DNA of 40,402 nt, taken from the IMG/VR virus record IMGVR_UViG_3300043399_000267, positions 1-40,402 of that record, one strand, 5' to 3'. The notes under the pieces were generated by a model, which made no database searches, was not told the DNA's origin, and saw only the letters and a program-made list of their open reading frames with translations. The DNA comes from a virus. This document shows positions 14,142-22,315 of the stretch, piece after piece; within the stretch, counting starts at the first letter, position 1, and every line of letters begins with the position of its first letter. Made by a program: the position numbers and the translations under genes.

Positions 14142-14441
14142 ATGACCACCGTTGAAATGGAAGTCCCGTTCATTGACAAAGACGGCGAAGTTGATTTCCT
14201 TTACCCCTATTTTTCCGCAAGGATCATCATTGAAAACGATGGCATTGGTTCGTATGAATACGCCGGGATTCGGGGATACGACAAGGGTCAAGATTACCCG
14301 GCCATTCAAGATGACCCAACATGGGACCGGGAAAACTTTACCGACATCCAAAATGTCACAATTTCGGAATGGTACAAAATCAATTATGAACGCGTTGAAG
14401 AAGAACTTTACGAACAATTTAAAAAGGATTCAAAGGATTGA
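14142..14441 (+). CDS. Acidic hypothetical accessory-cassette protein
   Basis: A 99-residue acidic protein (MTTVEMEVPFIDKDGEVDF, YPYFSARIIIENDGIGSYEY) ending in a helix (YEQFKKDSKD). The start at 14142 lies four bases after the preceding stop; an upstream in-frame ATG would run antiparallel to the logic of the operon by overlapping the membrane-protein gene. Family unknown. Last gene before the terminator at 14468. Confidence 0.7.
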   Translation: MTTVEMEVPFIDKDGEVDFLYPYFSARIIIENDGIGSYEYAGIRGYDKGQDYPAIQDDPTWDRENFTDIQNVTISEWYKINYERVEEELYEQFKKDSKD

Positions 14442-14467
14442 TCTTGTTTTTTGTGTTTGACACTTTC

Positions 14468-14499
14468 GGGCCGACATTTCCATGTTGGCCCCTTTTTTT
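14468..14499 (+). terminator. Rho-independent terminator of the accessory cassette
   Basis: GGGCCGACA (14468-14476) pairs with TGTTGGCCC (14483-14491) with one G-U pair, around a six-base loop, then CTTTTTTTG. A strong terminator that insulates the cassette from the head genes. Confidence 0.85.
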
Positions 14500-14514
14500 G
14501 CCCGGTCGCAAAAT

Positions 14515-14562
14515 TTTGTATTGCTACAAAACAAAGTTTTAATACTTTACCCCCTAATTTTA
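14515..14562 (+). promoter_or_regulatory. Probable late promoter region before the head genes
   Basis: After the terminator an AT-rich stretch holds TTTG (14515-14518), TACTTTAC (14543-14550) and CTAATTTTAG (14554-14563). None gives the ideal 20-base spacing, but a new promoter is needed here for the head genes. CAAAGTTT (14532-14539) is shared with the region before the terminase genes. The exact start is uncertain. Confidence 0.35.
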
Positions 14563-14581
14563 GCGTACAAACGGCCCGGAC

Positions 14582-15460
14582 ATGGCATATTTGATCCTTT
14601 CGGATTATAAGAAACAAATTCAAACCGATAACTTAAACCAAGTCATCGGCAATGATCTTGCGGTCCTACACACGGCCGAACTTCAAGCAATCGAAGAAGC
14701 CTTCGGCTATCTTTCGCAGAAATACGATACGTCGATGGAATTTACATCGACCGACGTATGGGCCGCCGGCGTGACCTACAAGGCCGCCGCCCGGGTGTAC
14801 CTTGACGCCGCCGCGTACAATGCGGCATCGACGTACAACGTGGGTGCCTTGGCCTTGTACGGCGGGAAGGTTTACCGTTGCATTACACAAATCACCGTCC
14901 CGGAAGCATGGAACGCGGCCAAGTGGTCCGCCCTGGGCGATCAATACGACATTTTTTACGCGACATATCCAAAGCCCGTTTTCGATTACATGGCCCTTTA
15001 CCGGGTCGGTGATCAAGTCTTTTGGAAGGACAAGGTTTATACATGCCAACGGGCTTCGATCGATTACGGCGACAATATCCAATTCCGGGTGATCGAAAAC
15101 ATCCCATACCCGAACGTTTTCCCGGACGATCCGTTGAACGGCGTCATTTATTGGGGCGTGGGAACGGCGTATTCCATCCCGGCCGGCACATTGCCAACGG
15201 ACGCGGCCAAATGGACGGCCGGCGACAACCGGACGCAATCAGTATTGATGACCGTCATTGACATTTGCCTTTATCACGTTCATAGCCGAATCAGTCCGCG
15301 CAATATCCCCGATTTACGCCGGGATCGATACATGAACGCCGTTGACATGCTTCGTGCCTTTGCACGCGGCGAAATGACCGCCAAGTTGCCCGTCATCCAA
15401 CCCAAGCGCGGTGCCCGGATCCGGTACGGCGGTAACATCAAAAACGTCAATTCCTATTAA
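14582..15460 (+). CDS. Gp36-like head-tail protein with inserted carbohydrate-binding-like domain
   Basis: A 292-residue protein. Residues 1-50 (LILSDYKKQIQTDN, AIEEAFGYLSQKYD) and 217-270 (VLMTVIDICLYHVHSR, MNAVDMLRAFARGEM) match the two ends of Mu gp36-type (DUF1320) neck proteins. Between them, about 54-216, lies an insertion with repeated CBM5/12-like patterns: YNVGALALYGGKVYRC with PEAWNAAKW, and YRVGDQVFWKDKVYTC with DAAKW. Usual DUF1320 proteins are about half this size. The neck role is inferred from the ends and from the portal gene downstream, which overlaps at TAATG. The insert may bind glycans or decorate the connector. Confidence 0.78.
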   Translation: MAYLILSDYKKQIQTDNLNQVIGNDLAVLHTAELQAIEEAFGYLSQKYDTSMEFTSTDVWAAGVTYKAAARVYLDAAAYNAASTYNVGALALYGGKVYRCITQITVPEAWNAAKWSALGDQYDIFYATYPKPVFDYMALYRVGDQVFWKDKVYTCQRASIDYGDNIQFRVIENIPYPNVFPDDPLNGVIYWGVGTAYSIPAGTLPTDAAKWTAGDNRTQSVLMTVIDICLYHVHSRISPRNIPDLRRDRYMNAVDMLRAFARGEMTAKLPVIQPKRGARIRYGGNIKNVNSY

Positions 15461-16842
15461 TGGCCAAACGTAACCGCATATTATCGGTCAAGAACGCCGC
15501 CGGCTTCAACGCCAACACCCAACCAACAACATTTGGTGCCCCTGGAAGCGTTCAAGTACGTCAAGGCGGGGGATCCATCGACCTTTCCCGCAACCTTACC
15601 AACTACATTGCCCCGGTCCAACTTCAACGCCTTCGTCACGATGTGGCCATGTGGCGCGAAGCCGTCGGGGAAGCGGAAAACGCATGGTACCCGCACCGGG
15701 TCAAGATGCAACGCATGTTCATTGATACGATCTTAAACGGTCACGTTTTTTCGTTGATGGATCGCCGAAAGGATTTGACGCTTCTTCGTGATTGGTGTTT
15801 CGTGGATCAAAAGGGCGAAGAAGTCGAAGGGTTGAAAGACATGTTCAATGCGGAATGGTTTGACCTGGTTGTTGCTTATTCGCTTGACGCCTTGTTTTTC
15901 GGGTATTCGCTTATTTCCCTTGGCGACATCGAAGGCGATACCTTCAAAAGTACATCGTTGATCCGCCGTTGGAACGTATCCCCGGACCGGTTGAACGTGG
16001 CCGAATTTATTTATTCCTTGTCGGGCGCAAAGTTCGCCGAAGAACCATACAAAGATTGGCATTTGTGGGTATCAACGCCTTCGGAAAATGGCGTCGGAAC
16101 GTGTGGGTATGGCCTATTTTACAAAATCGCGCTTTACGAAATATTCCTTCGCAATACCCTTGGATACAACGGGGACTTTGTGGAGTTGTTCGCCATGCCG
16201 TACCGCGTGGGCAAAACAACGAAAACGGAAGAAAAGGAACGCGCCGAACTTGAATCGGCGATTCAAAACATGGGTTCCGCCGGATGGGCCGTGATCGACC
16301 CAATGGACGAAATCGAATTTTTGGAAACCGGCATGTCGGGCACCGGATACACGGCTTATGAATCCCTTGAAGAACGTTGCGAAAAAAAGGTGTCCAAGAT
16401 CATCTTGGGACATGAAGACGCCGTTTCAAGTACCCCCGGGAAGTTAGGTGCCGCCCAGGGCGAAGACAACCCGATCGCGTCCGCCCTTCGTGATAAGCAA
16501 GTCCGCGACGGAAAGTTCATCGAACGCATGGTGAACGGTCAATTGTTGCCGAAAATGCGAAATCTTGGCTTCAAGATCCCGCAAAACATCCGGTTTGAAT
16601 ACAAGAACGACGCGGAAAAGGAATCCTTCCGGGCACGTCAAGACGCTTCCAACAAGGTCACGGCCGAAATCGCACAAACGATGAAAAATGCCGGGTTGAA
16701 GATGGACGCCAAGTATTTCGAAGATCGTACCGGCATCAAGTCGGAAGAAATCACCGAACCGGCCCCGGCATCACCGGTCGCCGGCGAAAACGACGAAGAA
16801 ATCCGCCGGGTTCAAAACCGGCTTGAAAGTCTTTACCGATAA
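15460..16842 (+). CDS. Portal protein, DUF935 (Mu gp29-like)
   Basis: The 460-residue protein carries the DUF935 pattern: FGYSLISLGDI, a core CGYGLFYKIALYEIFLRNT, FVELFAMPYRVGKT, and NMGSAGWAVIDPMDEIEFLE. A C-terminal helical tail follows (ARQDASNKVTAEIAQTM). Portals form the dodecameric ring at one capsid vertex, docking the terminase and then the neck. It starts within the stop of the gp36-like gene (TAATG). The next intact head gene, MuF, comes after one small unknown. Confidence 0.9.
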   Translation: MAKRNRILSVKNAAGFNANTQPTTFGAPGSVQVRQGGGSIDLSRNLTNYIAPVQLQRLRHDVAMWREAVGEAENAWYPHRVKMQRMFIDTILNGHVFSLMDRRKDLTLLRDWCFVDQKGEEVEGLKDMFNAEWFDLVVAYSLDALFFGYSLISLGDIEGDTFKSTSLIRRWNVSPDRLNVAEFIYSLSGAKFAEEPYKDWHLWVSTPSENGVGTCGYGLFYKIALYEIFLRNTLGYNGDFVELFAMPYRVGKTTKTEEKERAELESAIQNMGSAGWAVIDPMDEIEFLETGMSGTGYTAYESLEERCEKKVSKIILGHEDAVSSTPGKLGAAQGEDNPIASALRDKQVRDGKFIERMVNGQLLPKMRNLGFKIPQNIRFEYKNDAEKESFRARQDASNKVTAEIAQTMKNAGLKMDAKYFEDRTGIKSEEITEPAPASPVAGENDEEIRRVQNRLESLYR

Positions 16843-16851
16843 ACAACGCAC

Positions 16852-17163
16852 ATGAAAAAAACAATTAGGCACAAGATCGCGGAATTTATTTTCAACCGGT
16901 TCTTGAAGCCATTTGAAAAGGTGATCATCGCCCAAAAGGTTTTGGCAACGCATGGATCACAACCGGAAGTCCGGGCGCAATTCGAAAAAGCCTTCGGCGT
17001 GAATGCTCAAAAGCGGACCGTCAAGCAATGGAACAACCTGGTTCGTGTGTACGGCATCGAAACCGTGGCCAAGGTGGAAGGGATAAGTGAAAAGGACGTG
17101 AAATTGAAGTGTTCGAAGTTGACCGAACAAGTATTGCATAAAATGAAAATGAATCGGGTGTGA
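16852..17163 (+). CDS. Hypothetical protein between portal and MuF
   Basis: A 103-residue basic protein, largely helical. The C-terminal half (QWNNLVRVYGIETVAKVEG, ISEKDVKLKCSKL) has a helix-turn-helix-like look. No known family is apparent. It lies nine bases after the portal gene and two bases before the MuF-like gene. It may be a small structural or assembly factor. Confidence 0.65.
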   Translation: MKKTIRHKIAEFIFNRFLKPFEKVIIAQKVLATHGSQPEVRAQFEKAFGVNAQKRTVKQWNNLVRVYGIETVAKVEGISEKDVKLKCSKLTEQVLHKMKMNRV

Positions 17164-17164
17164 C

Positions 17165-17968
17165 ATGTTTCGGCACAATGATAAATTCATCAATGCTTTG
17201 TTTCGGGCCATATACAACGGGCAAATCACAACCAAGATATTGCCCGCGACCCTTTACAATGCGTTAGCCGATCACTTGAAAGACGCGCTTTACGAAGGGT
17301 ATGGCGTGTCGTTTAGTTCATTGACAAAAAAGAAGTTGCCTGGCGGGTTTTCGACCCGGGACTTGGAATTGATGAAGGAACTTCGGACCAACATTTACTT
17401 GTTTAGCGCGGCCAAGACTTACCAACAAATCCGCACGATGTCAAGCGCGTTGATCAAGAACGGAACCGTTGTCCCCTTCAAGGAATTTCGGGAAAAGGCG
17501 GAAAAGACATACGACTTGTTCAACAAAGTATGGCTTCAAACCGAATACGACACGGCCATTGGTCAAGCCCAAGCGGCCCGCAAGTGGGTTGAAATTGAGC
17601 AAAACGCGGACCTTTTCCCGTTGCTTGAATATTCGGCCGTATTGGACCGCCGCACGTCGGACATTTGCCGCCCCCTGGATGGCATCATCGCCCCGGTGGG
17701 TGATCCGATATGGAAGAAGGTGGCCCCGTTGAACCACTTCAATTGCCGGTGTCTTCTTTTGCCAATATCCGAAGGGCGGAAGACGTCGGCGGCCGTGAAG
17801 AAAAAGAAGGTTGAAGAAACGGAATCAATGATGGACGATTTGTTCAAGATGAACCCGGGCCAATCCGGTTACGTTTTCAGCAAGGACCACCCTTATTTCG
17901 ACGTTGCGCCCAAGGACAAAGCATTGGCGAAAAAAAATTGGAATTTACCGATACCAACAAAAGATTGA
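17165..17968 (+). CDS. MuF-like minor head morphogenesis protein
   Basis: A 267-residue protein with a helical N-terminal domain (about 1-140) and the SPP1 gp7/Mu F signature: VLDRRTSDICRPLDGI followed by WKKVAPLNHFNCRC. Cys168, His191, Cys194 and Cys196 are the conserved ring of this domain. MuF proteins associate with the portal and are needed for infectious heads. The C-terminal ~70 residues (KKKKVEETESMMDDLF, YVFSKDHPYFDVAP) are an extension often seen in this family. The start follows the preceding stop by one base. Confidence 0.9.
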   Translation: MFRHNDKFINALFRAIYNGQITTKILPATLYNALADHLKDALYEGYGVSFSSLTKKKLPGGFSTRDLELMKELRTNIYLFSAAKTYQQIRTMSSALIKNGTVVPFKEFREKAEKTYDLFNKVWLQTEYDTAIGQAQAARKWVEIEQNADLFPLLEYSAVLDRRTSDICRPLDGIIAPVGDPIWKKVAPLNHFNCRCLLLPISEGRKTSAAVKKKKVEETESMMDDLFKMNPGQSGYVFSKDHPYFDVAPKDKALAKKNWNLPIPTKD

Positions 17969-17969
17969 A

Positions 17970-18335
17970 ATGAATATCGAAGAACTTGTTCGGATTTTTT
18001 TGGAAGTGGGAAATCAAGCCCGACTTTACCATTGGCAAACCGAAAGTTTCGCCGAACATGAAGCCCTTGGCGCATTTTATGACCAATGGACGACACTTAC
18101 CGACAAGTTCATCGAAAGTTATGCGGGACTTTACGGCCGGCCCAAAGGGGGCGCGGAAATGCGTGTGATACCATACGCCGCCGCTTCGGCCAACCAATAC
18201 ATTCTTTCGGTGGCCGCGCTTATGGCGTCACAAAACGTGCGAAGCGTGGCCCCGGAACCCGCATTACAAAACATCCTTGATGAAATTGGTGGGTTGGTAG
18301 CGCAAACGGCGTACTTACTTACCATGAAAAAATAA
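17970..18335 (+). CDS. Dps/ferritin-like four-helix protein
   Basis: The 121-residue protein resembles small Dps-like proteins of myophages: ARLYHWQTESFAEHEALG, then FYDQWTTLTDKFIESYAG. His21, His30, Asp38, Asp45 and Glu49 are placed as in Dps ferroxidase-like centres. Two further helices follow. A full Dps is about 160 residues, so this is a minimal form. The gene lies in the head operon directly after MuF, which would suit a virion or DNA-protection role. The fold is inferred from motif spacing; iron binding is unproven. Confidence 0.6.
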   Translation: MNIEELVRIFLEVGNQARLYHWQTESFAEHEALGAFYDQWTTLTDKFIESYAGLYGRPKGGAEMRVIPYAAASANQYILSVAALMASQNVRSVAPEPALQNILDEIGGLVAQTAYLLTMKK

Positions 18336-18910
18336 TGATGGGCAATAAATTTCGGCTTGACGTGGTATTAAAGAACGTGGATCGGTTGAAGCAAACCGTC
18401 CCGACGTTGCTTGCCAACGAAACCCAAAATTTTTTCGTTGCATCCTGGAAGAAACAAGGTTGGGATGACAAGGGCGTTGAAAAATGGCCCAAGCGTCAAG
18501 ACACGGGGCCGAAATCGGCCGGACGCGCCATCCTTGTCAAGTCCGGGAAGTTACGCCGCGCCGTCGGGCAATCCATCCGGATCAAAACCTTTGATAAAAT
18601 TCAACTTGTGGTCGCTTTGCCTTATGCGGCCGTTCACAATGACGGGTATAATGGTCCACGGAAGGGACACACAAAAGCCGTCTTTTCCAAGTCGCGTACT
18701 TCGGAATTTATCGGGCTACGGCGCAACAATGCCGGGCAATTGAAGATGAAACGCAAGTACACGACAATTTATATCCGGACCGGGGAAAACAAGGTCGGTG
18801 CCCATACATTGAATATGCCCCGCCGGCGATTCATGGGCGATAGTTTGGCCCTTCGAAAGATTCAAAAACGAATAATTGAAAAGCAAATCGCGAAAGTATG
18901 GCCGGCTTAA
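18335..18910 (+). CDS. Mu gpG-like virion morphogenesis / tail completion protein
   Basis: A 191-residue basic protein with the family pattern ILVKSGKLRRAVGQS, a central strand (PYAAVHNDGYN) and the C-terminal NMPRRRFMGDS. Members (P2 gpS, Mu gpG) help finish the tail-head connection. The start overlaps the previous stop (TAATG, with a second ATG three bases on). The stop overlaps the next gene by 13 bases. A loop (about 105-150) is longer than in the shortest relatives. Confidence 0.82.
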   Translation: MMGNKFRLDVVLKNVDRLKQTVPTLLANETQNFFVASWKKQGWDDKGVEKWPKRQDTGPKSAGRAILVKSGKLRRAVGQSIRIKTFDKIQLVVALPYAAVHNDGYNGPRKGHTKAVFSKSRTSEFIGLRRNNAGQLKMKRKYTTIYIRTGENKVGAHTLNMPRRRFMGDSLALRKIQKRIIEKQIAKVWPA

Positions 18911-19482
18911 AACAACCCTTGCAAGATATATTGACGCGATTGTCAACCATTACCGTCACGAACGGCGACGGGTCTTCCGTGCCATTGTATTCAAGGGTTT
19001 GGAACAATCAAATTGCCAGGGAAAAGGACGGGGAAACCTACGTGTACCCCAAGCCGGCGGCATTTGTTGAAATCGTTGGTCCGTTACCGTTTGAAGAAGC
19101 CGGGAAGAATCTTCGCAACGCGCAAATCGTTTGGGCAATTCACTTGGTGCATGAATATTACAACCAGGACGGCACGTTCGAACAAGATCTTGTCATTTAC
19201 GACATCCGGGATCAAGTGATTGCGGCACTTTCGCAATACATCCCGACGTCATGTTCAATGTTGGTGGCCACCGAAGAACAAGCCGATTATGACCACGACA
19301 ACGTATATCATTACATCATCAATTTTACATGCACGTTCATGGATTCCAAGTCAAGCCCATACGATGACGGGCGTGGCATTTACATTGACAAGCAACCACC
19401 AACCGGCATTCAAATAATCGGGGCCAAGGCAAACGTCCCGGTATTCAACCCCATTGATCAACCTTACAAGATACCCCAATAA
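18898..19482 (+). CDS. Mu gp37-like tail terminator/connector protein
   Basis: A 194-residue protein with a pattern of alternating strands and helices like DUF1834/gp37 proteins: an N-terminal helix (LKQPLQDILTRLSTI), central strands (PAAFVEIVGPLPFEEAG, QIVWAIHLVHEYY), and YDIRDQVIAALSQYIP. Such proteins cap the tail tube and join it to the head. The position after the gpG-like protein agrees with Mu order. The last ~30 residues look extended. It shares the TAATG overlap with the next gene. Confidence 0.65.
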   Translation: MAGLKQPLQDILTRLSTITVTNGDGSSVPLYSRVWNNQIAREKDGETYVYPKPAAFVEIVGPLPFEEAGKNLRNAQIVWAIHLVHEYYNQDGTFEQDLVIYDIRDQVIAALSQYIPTSCSMLVATEEQADYDHDNVYHYIINFTCTFMDSKSSPYDDGRGIYIDKQPPTGIQIIGAKANVPVFNPIDQPYKIPQ

Positions 19483-20327
19483 TGGCAAGGCAAATTTCCG
19501 ACATACAACAACAAATCCTTGACAACATCGCCGGTGATGCGGTCCTTTCCCCGCTTTTGACATCGACAAGCAAGCGGGCGATTTATCGTCTTTTCGCTTA
19601 TGTCGTGGCCGTGGCGATCAACGCCCTTGAACAATTGATGGACATTTTCACGGCCGAAGTGGAAGCCGTGGCCGACGCCGCCGCCCCCGCAACCCCGGCA
19701 TGGTTGCAATCCCAAATCTTCAAATTTCAATATAGTTCGACGACGCCCCAGGTGATCCAATTGATCGACTTTGCGCCGGCTTATCCGGTCGTTGATGAAA
19801 CCTTGCGGATCATCACGCGTTGCAGCGTCACGACTAACCTTTCCAATTCGGTGATCATCAAGGTTGCCACCGGGGAACCACCGGCCGCATTATCGGCCCC
19901 GCAACTTGCCGCCCTTCAATCATACGTCACCGAAATTGGCGTTGCCGGCGTCGTTTACAACGTCATAAGCCAAGCGTCCGACAAGTTGTACGTTCAAGCG
20001 AACGTGTATTATCAAGGCCAATATTCGGCGGTCATCAAGGCGAACGTCGTGGCCGCAATTGACGCGTTCCTTGCTTCCATACCGTTCAACGGGCAAGTGA
20101 AGATTTCCGACATCGAAGATGCCATCACGGCCGTTGAAGGCGTGACGGATGTGGTCCTTGTCAATGTCCGCGCCCGGGCGGATGGAACGGCCTTCGCTTC
20201 CGGGTCGTACCTGGTTCAAAACCAACAAACCGTTTCGCGCTTGTGGGGCACCATCGCCGGGTATATGGTGGGCGAAACAACGGCGGGCAACACCTTGAAT
20301 GATTCATTGACCTTCATAGCCGAATAA
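19482..20327 (+). CDS. Baseplate J-like protein
   Basis: A 281-residue protein matching baseplate J/Mu gp47: N-terminal helices (RQISDIQQQILDNIAGD), a central beta part, and the C-terminal signature VKANVVAAIDAFLASIPF-like (IKANVVAAIDAFL) with VKISDIEDAITAVEGVTDV. J forms the baseplate wedge. In P2 and Mu this gene follows gp25; here it lies about 12 kb upstream of the gp25 gene, before the capsid genes. It is shorter than Mu gp47. Confidence 0.85.
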   Translation: MARQISDIQQQILDNIAGDAVLSPLLTSTSKRAIYRLFAYVVAVAINALEQLMDIFTAEVEAVADAAAPATPAWLQSQIFKFQYSSTTPQVIQLIDFAPAYPVVDETLRIITRCSVTTNLSNSVIIKVATGEPPAALSAPQLAALQSYVTEIGVAGVVYNVISQASDKLYVQANVYYQGQYSAVIKANVVAAIDAFLASIPFNGQVKISDIEDAITAVEGVTDVVLVNVRARADGTAFASGSYLVQNQQTVSRLWGTIAGYMVGETTAGNTLNDSLTFIAE

Positions 20328-20330
20328 AAC

Positions 20331-21008
20331 ATGCCGAACACGATTTACGATATTGATTTCAGCAAGTTCGCGGGGCAAATGTTGCCGCCGGACAAGCGTT
20401 TCACGCGGTCCGTGGCATGGCTTAAAGTGATTCTTTCCCCGCTTCAATACCTTCGGGACGTTTACTTCGGATCCTTTCGCACCGGATCCACGGCCCCGCA
20501 ATGGGTGAACACGTCGCCATATCCCAAATACGCGCAAGTCAAGTACAACAAAATCATTTATGAAAGCCTTGTCGATAACAACACGGACGTTCCAACGACG
20601 GTCGCGACCTGGCGGGTGATTCAATTCAACTTCATTGGCATGTCGGAACGGATCTTGTATTCCGGCAACAAGTTGGTGTTGGAATATGCCATGAACACAT
20701 GGTTTGGAACCGTCTTCCGCCAACCGCCGAACGTGTCCGACATTTACATTGGCACCAATGGCGTCCCGATCCCCGTTTTCCGCGTGACGGGCACCGAACC
20801 GGGAAGTTCCGTCGTGTACGCAAACGGAAGTGTTGAATACGTCATCAACCAATATTCGTTCGCGGTGCAATTCAATTTCACAATCAATTGCCCCGTGGCC
20901 GTTTACAATGCTTTGGATCCTTCATTAATCAACAACGAAAAAATTTTCCGGGCTTTTGTGGACCGTTACGTCCCGGCCGGCATTACTTACAACATAACAA
21001 CATATTGA
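20331..21008 (+). CDS. Gp48/gpI-like baseplate protein with carbohydrate-binding-like insert
   Basis: A 225-residue protein immediately after the J gene, where Mu gp48 or P2 gpI would be. The N terminus (DKRFTRSVAWLKVILSPLQY) and the C-terminal part fit a small wedge protein. Residues about 61-97 contain a CBM5/12-like pattern (YAQVKYNKIIYESLVDNN, then an aromatic-containing VATWRVI), as in the gp36-like gene. Function is inferred mainly from order. Confidence 0.6.
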   Translation: MPNTIYDIDFSKFAGQMLPPDKRFTRSVAWLKVILSPLQYLRDVYFGSFRTGSTAPQWVNTSPYPKYAQVKYNKIIYESLVDNNTDVPTTVATWRVIQFNFIGMSERILYSGNKLVLEYAMNTWFGTVFRQPPNVSDIYIGTNGVPIPVFRVTGTEPGSSVVYANGSVEYVINQYSFAVQFNFTINCPVAVYNALDPSLINNEKIFRAFVDRYVPAGITYNITTY

Positions 21009-21009
21009 C

Positions 21010-21780
21010 ATGCGTAAGATTTCAACCACGGCGATAAGCAATTCAACCGGTATGCCGGTCAAAGGTGGCACCCTTGATCACCTTCAATTGGCATATCAAG
21101 AAGCCTTGAACGCCATTGCCCGCAACTTGATTGGTCGGGACATTGACAACACCCGGGGGTATATCCTTTTCGGTTGCATCAACACCGGATCGGCGGCGGT
21201 CATGAACGTAACGGCCGGGGCCATTTATTACAATGGCGAAGTTTTCCTTGTCGATGCCTTCAACTTGAACGTGTCCCTTGCGGCGGTGGCCGGTATTGCG
21301 ACATCGTATTACCAAACCAACGCGGACCCGGTGACGTTCACCGACGGCGTACAACGCAACGTTCACGAAGTGCGAAAGATTGTCTTCACCAACGCGGCAA
21401 GCGGATCGGGATTGTTCGACTTCAATAACATGGTGAACACTTCCCTTCCGTTGAAAAATGTTCAAGTCGCTTCCCTTCCGTCCACATATACGGTCAAGTT
21501 CGATCAAGACCAATCGATATTTTTTGCGGATGCCACGGTAAACGCGGCCTTGAATTTTGATTTCACGAACGCCCTTCCAGGAACCGTTGTGCGGATGAAA
21601 TGGATCTTCGGCGCGGGCCGGACATTGACGATCAATCAACCGGTGGACGGCGTGGTCCTTCAAGATTCGGGGAACCTTGCCAACGTCGCCAACAACATAA
21701 ACGTGATTTACTTCTTGTATGTCGGGCTTAATGCAACGGGCGTGCATGAAGTGTCGTACACCCTGAAACAACCGATCTAA
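21010..21780 (+). CDS. Tail fibre or baseplate periphery protein
   Basis: A 256-residue protein. The N-terminal third is helical (LDHLQLAYQEALNAIARNL); the rest is beta-rich (GAIYYNGEVFLVDAF, LPGTVVRMKWIFGAGRTL, typical of fibre shafts). The gene follows the J and gp48-like genes, as phage fibre genes do. The fibre call is from composition and place; no receptor-binding motif is identifiable. Confidence 0.62.
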   Translation: MRKISTTAISNSTGMPVKGGTLDHLQLAYQEALNAIARNLIGRDIDNTRGYILFGCINTGSAAVMNVTAGAIYYNGEVFLVDAFNLNVSLAAVAGIATSYYQTNADPVTFTDGVQRNVHEVRKIVFTNAASGSGLFDFNNMVNTSLPLKNVQVASLPSTYTVKFDQDQSIFFADATVNAALNFDFTNALPGTVVRMKWIFGAGRTLTINQPVDGVVLQDSGNLANVANNINVIYFLYVGLNATGVHEVSYTLKQPI

Positions 21781-22073
21781 TGATCAAACGATATGTGACA
21801 ATGATGTCCGGCGCGGCCGGCGGTGGCGGTGGGTACAACACCGTTCAATTGGCGGTAAGCAACGTCGAAGGTGTAATTTGTGCCCAATCCCCAAACCTTT
21901 ATTTCATAAGCAACATATATTCCAACATCGCGCAAGGTGTTGTGATATACACCAACCCGTTGTTGACCGTGCCTTTGGTGGGGTATAGTTTCGTCAAGAA
22001 CAACGCCGGGACGATCTATTATCTTGACGACGCCAACGGGACGGTCGGGGTCCCGACGGGCAACACGTGTTAA
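21780..22073 (+). CDS. Small beta-rich fibre-tip-like protein
   Basis: A 97-residue protein starting within the previous stop (TAATG). The segment ISNIYSNIAQGVVIYTNP, then VGYSFVKNNAGTIYYLDD and GVPTGNTC, follows a pattern recurrent in Bacteroidota secreted and phage fibre proteins. A glycine run (AGGGGGY) suggests a flexible link. It probably associates with the preceding fibre protein. Confidence 0.65.
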   Translation: MIKRYVTMMSGAAGGGGGYNTVQLAVSNVEGVICAQSPNLYFISNIYSNIAQGVVIYTNPLLTVPLVGYSFVKNNAGTIYYLDDANGTVGVPTGNTC

Positions 22074-22087
22074 AACACAATCCAAAT

Positions 22088-22306
22088 ATGGCCAATCGAA
22101 AAACCTATCAATCAACCAAAGAAGCCTTGAAACGCCGGGTTCATTCATACCCGCCGCCCAAGTATCACACCCTTACGATTGCTTATGCGGCCGCAAACGA
22201 AATGCGGAAGTCGGAAGTCGTGACGCAAGCATTGAAGGAATTTTTCGACCGTATGCCCAAGCAAGAACAAGAACGCATTTTGCGCCAGGGCAAAAACCAC
22301 TATTGA
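22088..22306 (+). CDS. Ribbon-helix-helix-like small protein
   Basis: A 72-residue basic protein: a short strand (YHTLTIAYAA) followed by two helices (EMRKSEVVTQALKEFFDRM) suggests an RHH/Arc-type DNA-binding fold. It lies inside the structural region just before the protease-capsid genes and a promoter-like region, so it may regulate late transcription. The ATG at 22088 gives a sensible N terminus. The family assignment is tentative. Confidence 0.6.
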   Translation: MANRKTYQSTKEALKRRVHSYPPPKYHTLTIAYAAANEMRKSEVVTQALKEFFDRMPKQEQERILRQGKNHY

Positions 22307-22315
22307 CATCATCTT

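Noticed and set aside
21043-21771. 242-codon minus-strand frame
   Set aside because: Antisense shadow of the fibre-like gene at 21010.
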